From: Bifidobacterium mongoliense DSM 21395
GTDB taxonomy: Bacteria; Actinomycetota; Actinomycetes; Actinomycetales; Bifidobacteriaceae
Length of the DNA stretch: 64,000 nucleotides
Direction: 5' to 3'
Assembly (NCBI RefSeq): GCF_000741285.1
Contig: NZ_JGZE01000002.1
Location: 124,001-188,000, forward strand
Below the pieces are notes generated by a model, which was given only the letters and a program-made list of their open reading frames with translations, had not been told where the DNA came from and made no database searches. This document shows positions 44,102-52,971 of this stretch, in pieces; positions within the stretch are counted from its first letter, which is position 1; every line of letters begins with the position of its first letter. The translations under genes were made by a program, and so were the position numbers.

Positions 44102-44599
44102 ATGAATGACGGACAGCAGTACACGCCACAGAACACGGCGGGCGGCACTCCGGGAGGTCCCCGGGTCGGTGCTCAGCCCAACATCGGTCGGCCTGCTGCA
44201 CCGATGCAGCCCGCGCCGGCCGGCCCCCGGCCACCACAGCCCATGCCCGGATATCCGGTGTACCCCGGTTCCGCCCCGATGCCCCAGGTGCCGGGCGCCT
44301 CGCAGCCACCAATGCCCCAGAAACCCAAGAACAGCGCGGCGAAGGGCTTCGCCATCGCCGGTTTCATACTGGCGTTGATCGGTTTGTTCGCGGTCATCTG
44401 GCAGTACAACAAGTATCTCAGCCCGTTCGGCACGGTCGGTCTGGTGATGTCCGTCGTAGGTCTCTTGCTGCCGGAGAAGGGTGAGGACCGCAATCGAATC
44501 ACCTTCATCTTCGCGGTCGTCGGCATCATCATCTCGATTCTGGTGCTCATCGCGACGCTGGTCATCGGCATATTCGATCTGAAGCCGTTCCTGTACTAG
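44102..44599 (+). CDS. Small membrane protein with Pro/Gly-rich N-terminus (DUF4190-like)
   Basis: The 165-residue protein has a 75-residue Pro/Gln/Gly-rich cytoplasmic tail. Two or three hydrophobic helices follow (GFAIAGFILALIGLFAVI, VGLVMSVVGLLLP, FAVVGIIISILVLIATLVIGIF). This layout is common for actinobacterial DUF4190-type proteins of unknown function. The ATG at 44102 follows ACGAGG; the upstream ATG at 44036 lacks a site. A strong bidirectional hairpin follows. Confidence 0.72.
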   Translation: MNDGQQYTPQNTAGGTPGGPRVGAQPNIGRPAAPMQPAPAGPRPPQPMPGYPVYPGSAPMPQVPGASQPPMPQKPKNSAAKGFAIAGFILALIGLFAVIWQYNKYLSPFGTVGLVMSVVGLLLPEKGEDRNRITFIFAVVGIIISILVLIATLVIGIFDLKPFLY

Positions 44600-44640
44600 A
44601 CGCCCCGCCCGAACGCCGGATATCGAAGTCCCTCATCGAC

Positions 44641-44674
44641 ATCGCCCCGAACGAATCCTTTCGTTCGGGGCGAT
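44641..44674. terminator. Bidirectional terminator hairpin
   Basis: Perfect 14-bp arms (ATCGCCCCGAACGA and its complement) enclose the six-base loop ATCCTT. It lies between two convergent genes: the small membrane protein (plus) and the alpha-glucosidase (minus). Confidence 0.8.
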
Positions 44675-44732
44675 CCCATAGGTGCGTCGCGCATGCGACC
44701 CAGCCCGACTCCTCCGGGCAGCAGTACACCAC

Positions 44733-46586
44733 TCACATCCGGTAGATGAACGCCTCCCACGGCTCGAGCCGCCGGGTGGTCAGCGAGGCAAGCGTGTGGT
44801 CGGCCGGATAGGTGCTCAACACGACGTCGTCCACGCTGATGCCGGCCGTGCCGCTGGATCGTGACGGGAAGCCGGTTTGATCAAAACCGAGCAACCCTGC
44901 GGTCTCGGGCGGGATGACGGCGGTGTGGGAACTGAGATTGGCGACCACCAGCAGATCGCGGTGCCCCGGGACCGGCACCGGCAGACTGCGCACGAAGGCG
45001 TACACGCGCTTGTCATCGGCATCCAGCAGTCTCCATCCCCCGACCGACACAACGGGATCGGTGTGGCGCAAATCGATCAGCCGGCGGTAGAAGGCCAGCA
45101 CGGAGTAGGGGTCACGCTGTTCATTGCGGGCGTTGATGACGTCCTTGTTGGGGTTCACCTCCATCCATGGGCCCGGATCGTCGGGACCCGAACCGGTGAA
45201 TCCCGCATAGCGCGAATCGTCCCACGGCATGGGGGTGCGCGCATTGTCGCGACTGCGCATGGTGAGTGCGCTGATCATCTGCTCGTGCGTGGCGAGCTTG
45301 TCCTCGAGCACGCGGACATCGTACAGGCTCAGGGATTCGATGTCGCGATACTGACTCAGGCTCGTGAAGCCGGCGTTCGTCATGCCCAGCTCCTCCCCCT
45401 GGTAGATGTACGGCGTGCCACGGTGCATGTGCAGCACGAGCGCGAGCGCCTTGGCCGACCTCACGCGCAGATCGTCCGTGCTCACGTCGCCCCACCGCGA
45501 GACCACGCGGGGCTGATCGTGGTTATTGAAGAACAGGGCGTTCCACCCCTCGACGCTCACCGCCTCCTGATACCCGCGCATGATGCGCTTGAGCGTGACC
45601 AGATCCAAAGGCAGCGGGTTCCACTTACTCCCCCGCTCATCGAACATCATGTGGTCGAACAGGAAGAGCATGTCGAGTTCCCCGTGATTCGGCGTGGTGA
45701 TATGCCGGTTGCGCACCGGCGTGATGCCGGGCGCCTCGCCTACGGTGAGGAAGCCCTCGCGCCCATCGAACACCCGCGAGCGCATCTCGGCGAGGAACTC
45801 GTCGAGCCGCGGTCCGTCTGCGGCGGCGACCTGGGAGTTGCAGTACCCGCTCTCGTCCGCCGGACCGTCGGGCAGCGTACCGTCGGCGGCGACGGGTTTG
45901 GATATCAGGGCGCTGACGTCCATGCGGAAGCCGTCGACCCCACGGTCGAGCCACCATCCCATCATGCGGTAGACGGCGTCACGCACCGCGGGGTTCTCCC
46001 AGTTGAGGTCCGGCTGTTTGCGTGAGAAGGAGTGCAGATAGTAGGCACCCCGACCCGGGTCGTAGGTCCATGCGGAGCCCCCGAAGTCGGAGCCCCAGTT
46101 GTTGGGTTCCGCGCCCGGGGTGCCAGGAGTGTGGCCGGGCTTGGCGGGGCGCCACCAGTACCAATCGGCGTACTGCGGATCGCCACGACGGGACGCTTGG
46201 AACCAGGCATGCTCGTCGGAGGTGTGGTTGACCACCAGATCCATGACGATCCTGATGCCCCGTGCGTGCGCCTGGCCGATGAGCTCGTCCAGGTCGTAGA
46301 GCGTGCCGAACATGGGATCGACGTCCCTGTAATCGGCGATGTCGTAGCCGTTGTCGTCCTGCGGCGAACGGTAGATCGGGCTGAGCCACAGCACGTCGAC
46401 GCCAAGATCCGCCAGATAGTCGAGCCGGCTCGTGATACCCGGGATGTCGCCGATGCCGTCGTTGTTGGAATCCTGAAAGCTGCGCGGGTACACCTGGTAC
46501 ACCACCGCGTTCGCCCACCACGGGCCATCGAGGGCACCGTTGGCATGCATGCCACGAGGCAGTGGGCTGCGCTGTGCATCGGTCAT
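44733..46586 (-). CDS. GH13 alpha-glucosidase / oligo-1,6-glucosidase
   Basis: The 617-residue protein is the length of intracellular GH13 subfamily 31-type enzymes. Motifs: WWANAVVYQVYPRSFQDSNNDGIGDIPG, IRIVMDLVVNHTSDEH, nucleophile GVDGFRMDVSAL, acid/base FLTVGEAPGI and transition-state Asp in FFNNHDQPRVVSRWG. It cleaves terminal alpha-glucosyl bonds of isomaltose- or sucrose-type oligosaccharides in the cytoplasm; the exact preference needs assay. GGAGGAAGGA precedes the ATG. No sugar transporter or regulator is adjacent, so it is an isolated gene. Confidence 0.93.
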   Translation of the reverse strand: MTDAQRSPLPRGMHANGALDGPWWANAVVYQVYPRSFQDSNNDGIGDIPGITSRLDYLADLGVDVLWLSPIYRSPQDDNGYDIADYRDVDPMFGTLYDLDELIGQAHARGIRIVMDLVVNHTSDEHAWFQASRRGDPQYADWYWWRPAKPGHTPGTPGAEPNNWGSDFGGSAWTYDPGRGAYYLHSFSRKQPDLNWENPAVRDAVYRMMGWWLDRGVDGFRMDVSALISKPVAADGTLPDGPADESGYCNSQVAAADGPRLDEFLAEMRSRVFDGREGFLTVGEAPGITPVRNRHITTPNHGELDMLFLFDHMMFDERGSKWNPLPLDLVTLKRIMRGYQEAVSVEGWNALFFNNHDQPRVVSRWGDVSTDDLRVRSAKALALVLHMHRGTPYIYQGEELGMTNAGFTSLSQYRDIESLSLYDVRVLEDKLATHEQMISALTMRSRDNARTPMPWDDSRYAGFTGSGPDDPGPWMEVNPNKDVINARNEQRDPYSVLAFYRRLIDLRHTDPVVSVGGWRLLDADDKRVYAFVRSLPVPVPGHRDLLVVANLSSHTAVIPPETAGLLGFDQTGFPSRSSGTAGISVDDVVLSTYPADHTLASLTTRRLEPWEAFIYRM

Positions 46587-46700
46587 CGAGATGTCCTTCC
46601 TCCGTCGTTTCCACGACCCACTCTAAGGGGTGTGGAAGCGCAGGAAGGACCCGTGTCGCACACAGCTGATTACCGTGCCAGTCACGGCGGATCCCGTCTC

Positions 46701-48611
46701 TCAGGCACGCATGCCCAGATAGGCCTCCTGCACGGCCGGATCATGCAACAGCCGTTGCGCCGGACCTTCGAGACGGATGGCGCCGTTCTGCAGCACGTAG
46801 CCGTAATCCGCGACCGACAGGGCAAGCTCGGCCTGTTGCTCGACCATGAGTACGGATACCCCGAGCTCGTCGCGCAGCATGACGATCTGATCGAGCACAT
46901 CCTCCACGAGTTTCGGCGACAGGCCCATGGTGGGCTCGTCCATGCAGATGACCGACGGATGGCTCATGAGCGCCCGGGCGAAGGCGAGCATCTGCTGCTC
47001 GCCGCCGCTCATCGTGCCCGCCTGCTGCATACGGCGCTCCTTGAGTCTTGGGAAACGCTCGTACATCTGCTCGACATCGTCGGCCACCCCGGCCTTCCCG
47101 GGCCGCGTATACGCCCCGGCGAGCAGGTTCTCCTCGACGGTCATGGCGGGGAAGACGCGCCGCGCCTCGGGTACGGCCGCGATGCCCGAACGCACGCGAT
47201 GGCGCGTGGACGAGGCGGTGATGTCCTGACCGCGGTAGACCAATGTGCCGCTCGCCGGGGTCTTGAGACCGAGGATGGTCTTCATGGTGGTCGACTTGCC
47301 CGAGGCATTGCCGCCCAGCAGGGACACGATAGCGCGCTGCGGCACGGCGATCGACACATCCCGCAACGCGTGGACCTGTCCATAGAACACGTTCACCTTG
47401 TCCAGGGCCAACAGGGGCGGGGTCTGAGGCCGGGACTCGCGTCCCTGTCGGGCATCGTCCCCGAGACGGGCCGACGCATCGGCCGACGACGGCGCCGATG
47501 GAGCGGGCCGAACCGCGGAAGACCGAGCTGGAGAAGACACAGTCGGCGCCGGTTCGACGACGCGCCCGATCGCGTTCTGCTTGGCCAATACGTCCTGCTG
47601 CCCCGCCGGCCCGGACTGGACATGCGCTTCGCGGCGCTTGCCCAGGTAGGCCTCCACGACCTGGGGACTGTGACGCACCTCGTCGGGCTCCCCGAACGCG
47701 ATGATCCTGCCGCCGTCCATGGCGATGACATGGTCGGAGAGCGCGGTCACCAATTCGATCTTGTGCTCGACCAGCAGCATGGTATGACCCTGCGCCTTGA
47801 GATGCTGCAACTGGCGCAACACTTCTGCAGTTTCGGACTGGTTCATGCCGGCGGTCGGCTCGTCCAGCAGCAGCAAAGCGGGCTCACTGATGTGCGCACG
47901 GGCGATCTCCGTGCGCCGGCGGTTCGCATAGGACAGGGTGTAGGCATAATCGTTCCGCCGGCTGCCCAGGCGCTCACGGAACCGGTCGATCTCACGGCCG
48001 ACGCGCTCGGTGACGTCGCGGTTCTCCGCCCTGGTCTTCGGTCCGGGGATCAGCGCCAAGGCGGTTTCCGCGAGCAGGGAGAGCCAGCGTATGACCGGAT
48101 AGCGCTGCAATCCCTTGAACGGCCGCTGGGCGTTCAGGCGCTTGTGGAATCCCAGCCCGACGTTCTCGTCGACCGTGAGCCCCGCGAACACCCGTCCGTT
48201 CTGGAACGTCCTTGACAAGCCGCATTCGGCGATGTCGGGCACGCTCAGACCCGCCACCGACTGACTCTCGATATCGATGAGACCGGAGTCCGGCGCAAGA
48301 AAACCCGAGATGAGGTTGATGGCCGTCGATTTACCTGAACCGTTGGGACCGATGATGGAGATGACCTCGCCCTGATGCAGGTCGAAGGAGATGTCGTTCA
48401 CCGCCTTGAGCCCGGCGAAGGATTTGCTCAGATGCCGCACCTGGAGCACCGCCGGCGCATCGAGCACGGCACGACGATGTTCGGCGGCGAACGCCAGGAT
48501 GTCGTCGTCGCCGTGCAGATCGTCCCTGTCGATCGGCATATCGCGCGATATCGCGTTCGGCTCACTCAGATTCGTATTCGGCTCATTCATATTCACGTTT
48601 GACTCACTCAT
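46701..48611 (-). CDS. Branched-chain amino acid-type ABC ATPase, LivG-LivF fusion
   Basis: One 636-residue chain contains both ATPases that are normally separate. The LivG half has GPNGSGKSTAINLISG, TFQNGRVFAGLTVDENV and LLLLDEPTAGMNQSE. A roughly 60-residue Pro/Ala/Ser-rich linker follows, then the LivF half with GGNASGKSTTMKTILG, SGIAAVPEARRVFPAMTVEENL, MSGGEQQMLAFARAL and VICMDEPTMGLSPK. In the first signature the usual LSGGxQ is LSYANRRRTEIARAH, matching LivG-type LSYGxQR. It powers the LivHM fusion encoded upstream. The ATG at 48611 has AGGAAGG seven bases before it; a GTG at 48617 would form a GTGA overlap. The N-terminus is a three-unit heptapeptide repeat. Confidence 0.9.
   Translation of the reverse strand: MSESNVNMNEPNTNLSEPNAISRDMPIDRDDLHGDDDILAFAAEHRRAVLDAPAVLQVRHLSKSFAGLKAVNDISFDLHQGEVISIIGPNGSGKSTAINLISGFLAPDSGLIDIESQSVAGLSVPDIAECGLSRTFQNGRVFAGLTVDENVGLGFHKRLNAQRPFKGLQRYPVIRWLSLLAETALALIPGPKTRAENRDVTERVGREIDRFRERLGSRRNDYAYTLSYANRRRTEIARAHISEPALLLLDEPTAGMNQSETAEVLRQLQHLKAQGHTMLLVEHKIELVTALSDHVIAMDGGRIIAFGEPDEVRHSPQVVEAYLGKRREAHVQSGPAGQQDVLAKQNAIGRVVEPAPTVSSPARSSAVRPAPSAPSSADASARLGDDARQGRESRPQTPPLLALDKVNVFYGQVHALRDVSIAVPQRAIVSLLGGNASGKSTTMKTILGLKTPASGTLVYRGQDITASSTRHRVRSGIAAVPEARRVFPAMTVEENLLAGAYTRPGKAGVADDVEQMYERFPRLKERRMQQAGTMSGGEQQMLAFARALMSHPSVICMDEPTMGLSPKLVEDVLDQIVMLRDELGVSVLMVEQQAELALSVADYGYVLQNGAIRLEGPAQRLLHDPAVQEAYLGMRA
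48549..48611 (-). repeat. Three 21-bp tandem repeats at the start of livGF
   Basis: The first 63 bases of the gene are three imperfect 21-bp units encoding MSESNVN, MNEPNTN and LSEPNAI. Each begins with ATG or CTG. The repeat lies before the ATPase fold and probably does not affect its core. Confidence 0.8.
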
Positions 48612-48613
48612 AT

Positions 48614-50428
48614 TCACACCTTCCTGGCGAACAGGCCCTGCGGCCGGAACAGAATGACGAGGACGAGCAGCACGCCGTAGAGCAGCACGCGCGCATCCGC
48701 GGCGAATCGCAACACCTCGGGGCCGCCGATGAGAATCACGGCGCCGATCACCGCGCCGATCGGCGAGTTCATGCCGCCCATGACGATGACGGTCAGGATC
48801 AGCAGTGACATGTTGACGTTGAAGATCGTAGGATCGATATACGTGTATTGATGCGCCAGCAACGACCCCGCGAGACCTGCGAAGCCGGCCGCCAACGCAT
48901 AGGCGAGCGCCTTGTAGGCCCCGGTGCGGATGCTCAGGGCCTCGGCCGCATCCTCATCCGATCCGACCGCCTCGAGCACATGGCCCAGATGCGAGGAGCG
49001 GATGCGGGTGACGACGAGCAGCACCACGAGCAGCACCACGACGTCGAGCAGATACTGCATCTGCTGGGTGTAGAGCGCCTGGCCGAAGACGTTCGGGAAC
49101 GCGATGCCCTGGATGCCCAGCGACCCCTTGGTCAGCGGCTCGGCGAGACGGATGATGGCGACCATCACGTAGCCCACGCCGATGGTCGCGATGGCGACGT
49201 AATGCCCGGCCAGCTTCCAGACCGGGAAGGTGAGGATGCTCGCCGCCACGGCCGCGATGAGACCGGATACCGGCAGCGCGAGCAGGAAGGGCCAGTGCAG
49301 TTGCATGGTGAGCAGGGCGGATGCATACGCGCCGACGGCGAACGGACCGGCCATACCCAGAATCGTCTGGCCCGCGGACCCGGAGATCAGCGTCAGCCCG
49401 ACCGCGGCGATGGCGTAGATGGCGACCTGCGTGCCGATGCCGGCGAGATAGTCGTTGAAGAGGAACGGCGTGGCGAGCAGCGCCACGGCGCCGATCGCGT
49501 TCCCCCACCACGGCAGGGTTATCGGCCGTCCGCCGCCGAGGAAGGTGCCGGTCAGCGGTTCCGACGCGACATCCACCTTCGCGCCGAACAATCCCCGCGG
49601 TTTGATGATCAGCACCAGCAGCAGGGCACCGAAGGTGATGAGGTCATGCGCCCCGTCCCCCAGCCACGAGATGCCCACGGACTCGACCACACCGAGTACG
49701 AGACCGCCGGCGATGGCCCCCGGAATCGATCCCAGTCCGCCGATCGTCGCGGCCACGAAGGCCGTCATGCCGATCGCACCGCCGTTCGTGGGATTGATGT
49801 TGCCGTTGAACAATCCCAAGAAGATGCCCGCGACGCCGGCGAGCACGGCGCCGATCACGAACGATACGGTGCGTATCGATCTGACGGGGATGCCCATCTG
49901 CCGCGCCGCCTCCGGATCCTGCGACGTCGCGCGGATGGCCTGGCCCGTTTTGCCGTATCGGAGGAACGCCCACAATCCGAGCATCGAGAAGAGCGCGAAG
50001 ACGGCCATGACCACGTCCGATGTGCCGAACCGGACGCCGAACACCTGCAGGTTGAAGGTGTCCAGCAGTTTGGGGAACGGACGGGTCTGCGGTCCGAAGA
50101 TCATCTGCAGCCCGTTATCAAGCACCTGCCCCACACCGATGGTGGCGAGCAGCGCGGCGATGGGCTTACGCCCTTCGAGCGGCGAGATGACGGCGACGTT
50201 GAGCAGCAGTCCCAGGATGCCGGTGACGACGACGACCGCCACCACCGTGGGGACGATCCCCCACCCCAGCGACGTGCCCAGCCACCAGGCGACCATCATG
50301 CCGACGGCGACGAGCGAGCCCTGGGCGAAATTGGCGACGTTCGTCACGCCGAACACCAGGGACATGCCCACGGCCACCAGCGCGTACACACCGCCGTGGA
50401 TCAATCCTGAAAACAAGGTATCTAGCAT
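48614..50428 (-). CDS. Branched-chain amino acid-type ABC permease, LivH-LivM fusion
   Basis: A single 604-residue protein joins LivH (residues about 1-290: MLDTLFSGLIHGGVYALVAVGMSLVFGVTNVANFAQG, GKTGQAIRATSQDPEAARQMGI, MTAFVAATIGGLGSIPGAIAGGLVLG) to LivM. The LivM half (residues about 320-604) has ISGSAGQTILGMAGPFAVGAYASALL, GHVLEAVGSDEDAAEALSI and VIVMGGMNSPIGAVIGAV. Each half carries its own EAA-like loop. Together with the LivGF fusion, the importer needs only three genes. The natural substrate may be an amino acid or another amide or acid. Its stop overlaps the possible GTG of livGF. Confidence 0.9.
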   Translation of the reverse strand: MLDTLFSGLIHGGVYALVAVGMSLVFGVTNVANFAQGSLVAVGMMVAWWLGTSLGWGIVPTVVAVVVVTGILGLLLNVAVISPLEGRKPIAALLATIGVGQVLDNGLQMIFGPQTRPFPKLLDTFNLQVFGVRFGTSDVVMAVFALFSMLGLWAFLRYGKTGQAIRATSQDPEAARQMGIPVRSIRTVSFVIGAVLAGVAGIFLGLFNGNINPTNGGAIGMTAFVAATIGGLGSIPGAIAGGLVLGVVESVGISWLGDGAHDLITFGALLLVLIIKPRGLFGAKVDVASEPLTGTFLGGGRPITLPWWGNAIGAVALLATPFLFNDYLAGIGTQVAIYAIAAVGLTLISGSAGQTILGMAGPFAVGAYASALLTMQLHWPFLLALPVSGLIAAVAASILTFPVWKLAGHYVAIATIGVGYVMVAIIRLAEPLTKGSLGIQGIAFPNVFGQALYTQQMQYLLDVVVLLVVLLVVTRIRSSHLGHVLEAVGSDEDAAEALSIRTGAYKALAYALAAGFAGLAGSLLAHQYTYIDPTIFNVNMSLLILTVIVMGGMNSPIGAVIGAVILIGGPEVLRFAADARVLLYGVLLVLVILFRPQGLFARKV

Positions 50429-50557
50429 GAATTCCTCTTCCGATTGTTATGGTTGCTCGGCCCCGGATCGCACCGGGCCGCCGGCCGCCGTCGCGGCATA
50501 TGTGCGTGCGTCGCGGCGGCGGGCCGGCGGTATCCGAGCTAGCCGGCCGCCGATCGG

Positions 50558-51808
50558 TCAGCCTTCGTATTGGACGAACTGCCCGTTCTTGACGATGAGC
50601 AGAATCGGCTCGATGTTGTCGGCCCGACGCGTGGTCTGGTTGAACCTGAACGTCCCGCCCTTGCCTTGGTACAACGGGAAGTCCTTTACCGTCTGCAGAG
50701 CCTTCTGGATGCCCTGGCGCGTCGGTTCGGTCGTGTTGGCGGCATGGGCCAGATCGATGATCGCCTGGTAGGCCGTCACCTCGAAGTTGCCCGGGTTCTT
50801 GCCGTACTTCGTCTTGAAGTCACTGACGAACCGCTGGGCTTTGGCGTCTTTGGTGCCGGTCGCCGAGAAGCTGCCGGTGATGATGGTGCCTTGGGCGTTC
50901 TTGCCCGCGAGATTGAGGAATTCCGACGTCTCCTGGCCTCCGAAATACGGACCGGTGTAGCCGAGCTTGTCGCGCAGCGTGTTGAGCACCAGCGCGCCGT
51001 CGGGTCCGTAGCCGATATCGACCACCGCATCGGGCTTGGCGTCCCTGGCGGGGATCAGAATCGGCGACAGGTCGGTGGAATCGGGCAGATACGAGGACTG
51101 GTAGACGATCTGCGTGCCGTTCTTGCTCGCCTGCTCCTTGAAGAACTCGTAGGCCTGCTTGCCCCAGTCATTCTCGATGTAGACCACGGAGACCTTCTTG
51201 GCGTGTTTCGCGACAATGTCCGCATTGGTCTTCTGATACACGTCCTGCCCGATCTGCGGGGTCCAGACATGGTCACCGGTGTCGGTGAAGGTCGGCGCCG
51301 AGTTGTTGAACCCGTAGTGCACCAGCCCGGCCTGTTGGAAGATCGGCGAGGCCGCCGACGACGCCGGGGAGGCGTAATCGCCCACGACCGCGATGATGGA
51401 TTTGTCCGCGGCGAGCTTGGGCGCGACCGCGGCGTCCTGCTTCGCGTCCGATTGGGTGTCGTAGTATTTCAACCCCAGCTTCCTACCGCCGACGCCACCG
51501 TCCTTGTTTACTTTGGCGACGGCGAGATCGAAGCCCTGCTCGAACATCTTGCCGTATTCGGCGTACTGGCCGGTCTTGGGATAGATGACGCCGATGTTCA
51601 CCGTGCCGGAAGCGCTCGCCCCGGTCCCCGACCCGCTGTTGTCACCTCCCAGACCGCACGCCGACACGGTGGCCAGCAGACCGACCGCGGCCAGGGATGC
51701 CACGGCGATGCGCGTCAACCGCCCCGCGAAGACGGATCCTCTGCTCGTCATGCTGTTGCTGATTGTCACCTTGTTCGTGGTCCTGTTGTTGATTGCTGTC
51801 CTACTCAT
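50558..51808 (-). CDS. Branched-chain amino acid-type substrate-binding lipoprotein (LivJ-like)
   Basis: The 416-residue protein has a long basic N-region and a lipobox, ASLAAVGLLATVSACGLGG. The type I binding fold follows: VNIGVIYPKTGQYAEYGKMFEQGFDLAVAKVNKDGGVGGRKLGLKYYDTQ, IAVVGDYASPASSAASPIFQQAGLVHYGF and VSVVYIENDWGKQAYEFFKEQ. The ligand is unknown. The start ATG (AGAGGA upstream) overlaps the end of the upstream URO-D-family reading frame by four bases. A 14-bp tandem duplication lies in its leader. Confidence 0.92.
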   Translation of the reverse strand: MSRTAINNRTTNKVTISNSMTSRGSVFAGRLTRIAVASLAAVGLLATVSACGLGGDNSGSGTGASASGTVNIGVIYPKTGQYAEYGKMFEQGFDLAVAKVNKDGGVGGRKLGLKYYDTQSDAKQDAAVAPKLAADKSIIAVVGDYASPASSAASPIFQQAGLVHYGFNNSAPTFTDTGDHVWTPQIGQDVYQKTNADIVAKHAKKVSVVYIENDWGKQAYEFFKEQASKNGTQIVYQSSYLPDSTDLSPILIPARDAKPDAVVDIGYGPDGALVLNTLRDKLGYTGPYFGGQETSEFLNLAGKNAQGTIITGSFSATGTKDAKAQRFVSDFKTKYGKNPGNFEVTAYQAIIDLAHAANTTEPTRQGIQKALQTVKDFPLYQGKGGTFRFNQTTRRADNIEPILLIVKNGQFVQYEG

Positions 51809-52971
51809 TGCTTTGTTCCTCTCGGTGTCGTTCTCTCGGTGTCGTTGTTGTGATGGGTGCGGGTACGGGTTCTGATGCGGCGATAGTCGCTGTGCGTTGG
51901 CGAAGACGAGGGCGCCTTCCGGCGTTCACCGGATCTTCGCCGCGGCCAACGCGCGCATGGAGCGTCGTCCGCCGGGGTGGGGACCGTGCAGCTCGGCGCC
52001 ACGAGGAACGGCCGTCCCTGCTGCAGGTCGATGACCTTGTCGATGTCCGTGGTGACGACGGCGGGATCGGAACCCGGAGCGAAATCCGTGAAACTCGGCC
52101 CGCCTACGGGCACGACGTGCCGCAGGGCGTCCACCTGTGGATTGCCGGCGAGGTACTGGTCCCATTGCACGATCTGGACGCCGTACCGCTCGAACCAGTC
52201 GGGGTTCGATTCGGCGCGGCAGGTATGCAGCAGCACCTCGGCCTCGGGATTCGATTCCCGGATGGCGTCGAGCACGACGCGATCGTAGGGTTCGCCGAAC
52301 CGTGCGTACTGCTCATCGGTGAAATACCCTTCGCTCACGGTGCCGGTCACGGCGAAGAAGATGCCGTCGAGACCCGCGCCGCCCTGATCCGTCGGTTTCA
52401 CCAGCGCGGCAGCATACGCGGCCAAGGTCTTCGTGATCTCACCGAGCGCCCGCTCGACCTTGTCGGGATGCTGGAACAACTGTTCGCGGGTCAGCGTCCC
52501 GCTGGCGTAGGTGTCGCCGGGATACAGTGCGATATCGGCGAGCTGGAGCAGCACGCTCAACGGGTTGAAGACCGTCTGCAGCACGGCGCGGTCCTCGTAG
52601 GCCTTGCGGATGCGGGCGGCGGCCTCGAGCTGTTCGCTGAAGACGCCGTCGACGGTCGGATCCAGCGCGGTGATCCCCGCCAGATCCTCGGGCGTCGTGA
52701 CGGCGTCACTGATCTTCACCGGAATCACGTAGCCGGCGTAGTCATGGCGGTCGTACCGCGAACCCCAGGCTTCCGAATAGTAGATGGCACGGGGATTGAT
52801 CTTGACCCAATCCCAGTCCCATCGCCTCACGAACTCGATGGTCGCATCGGCGAATTCCTCGGCTCCGTACTCATGGCCGATGAGATGCTGCCATGCGGAG
52901 ACGAGATACGGGACGTCGCTGGGCCGTTGGCGCGCGATGTCATGGAAGGTGTGACGACGATTGATGGACAT
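51805..52971 (-). CDS. Uroporphyrinogen-decarboxylase (URO-D) family protein, C-terminus probably frameshifted
   Basis: The family core is clear: YLVSAWQHLIGHEYGAEEFADATIEFVRRWDWDWVKINPRAIYYSEAWGS, PSVLLQLADI-like text, EVLLHTCRAESNPDWFERYGVQIVQWDQYLAGNPQ and FLVAPSCTVPTP. These resemble methyltransferase-type MtaA/CmuA members more than HemE, so a true haem role is unlikely. After PTPADDA the frame becomes Arg/Ser/Thr-rich. In another frame the expected ending SMRALAAAKIR then stop occurs at 51926. A one-base indel therefore seems to have extended the protein by about 40 residues, so that it runs into the LivJ start. The ATG at 52971 follows AAAGAGG. It is first in the Liv operon. Confidence 0.75.
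   Translation of the reverse strand: MSINRRHTFHDIARQRPSDVPYLVSAWQHLIGHEYGAEEFADATIEFVRRWDWDWVKINPRAIYYSEAWGSRYDRHDYAGYVIPVKISDAVTTPEDLAGITALDPTVDGVFSEQLEAAARIRKAYEDRAVLQTVFNPLSVLLQLADIALYPGDTYASGTLTREQLFQHPDKVERALGEITKTLAAYAAALVKPTDQGGAGLDGIFFAVTGTVSEGYFTDEQYARFGEPYDRVVLDAIRESNPEAEVLLHTCRAESNPDWFERYGVQIVQWDQYLAGNPQVDALRHVVPVGGPSFTDFAPGSDPAVVTTDIDKVIDLQQGRPFLVAPSCTVPTPADDAPCARWPRRRSGERRKAPSSSPTHSDYRRIRTRTRTHHNNDTERTTPRGTKQ
51819..51846 (-). repeat. 14-bp perfect tandem duplication covering the ribosome-binding site of the LivJ-like gene
   Basis: AACGACACCGAGAG (minus strand) occurs twice in a row, and the copy nearest the gene runs into the GAGAGGA ribosome-binding site. It is part of the 3' end of the overlapping URO-D frame. 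Confidence 0.85.

Noticed and set aside
46032..48215. 727-codon plus-strand ORF
   Set aside because: It is antisense to the alpha-glucosidase and LivGF genes, whose motifs are intact. Its translation is Arg/His/Gly-rich with no fold. Long shadow ORFs are expected at this GC content.
48848..50410. 520-codon plus-strand ORF
   Set aside because: It lies antisense to the LivHM permease and reads as Glu/Arg/Asp/His-rich low complexity, a mirror of hydrophobic codons.
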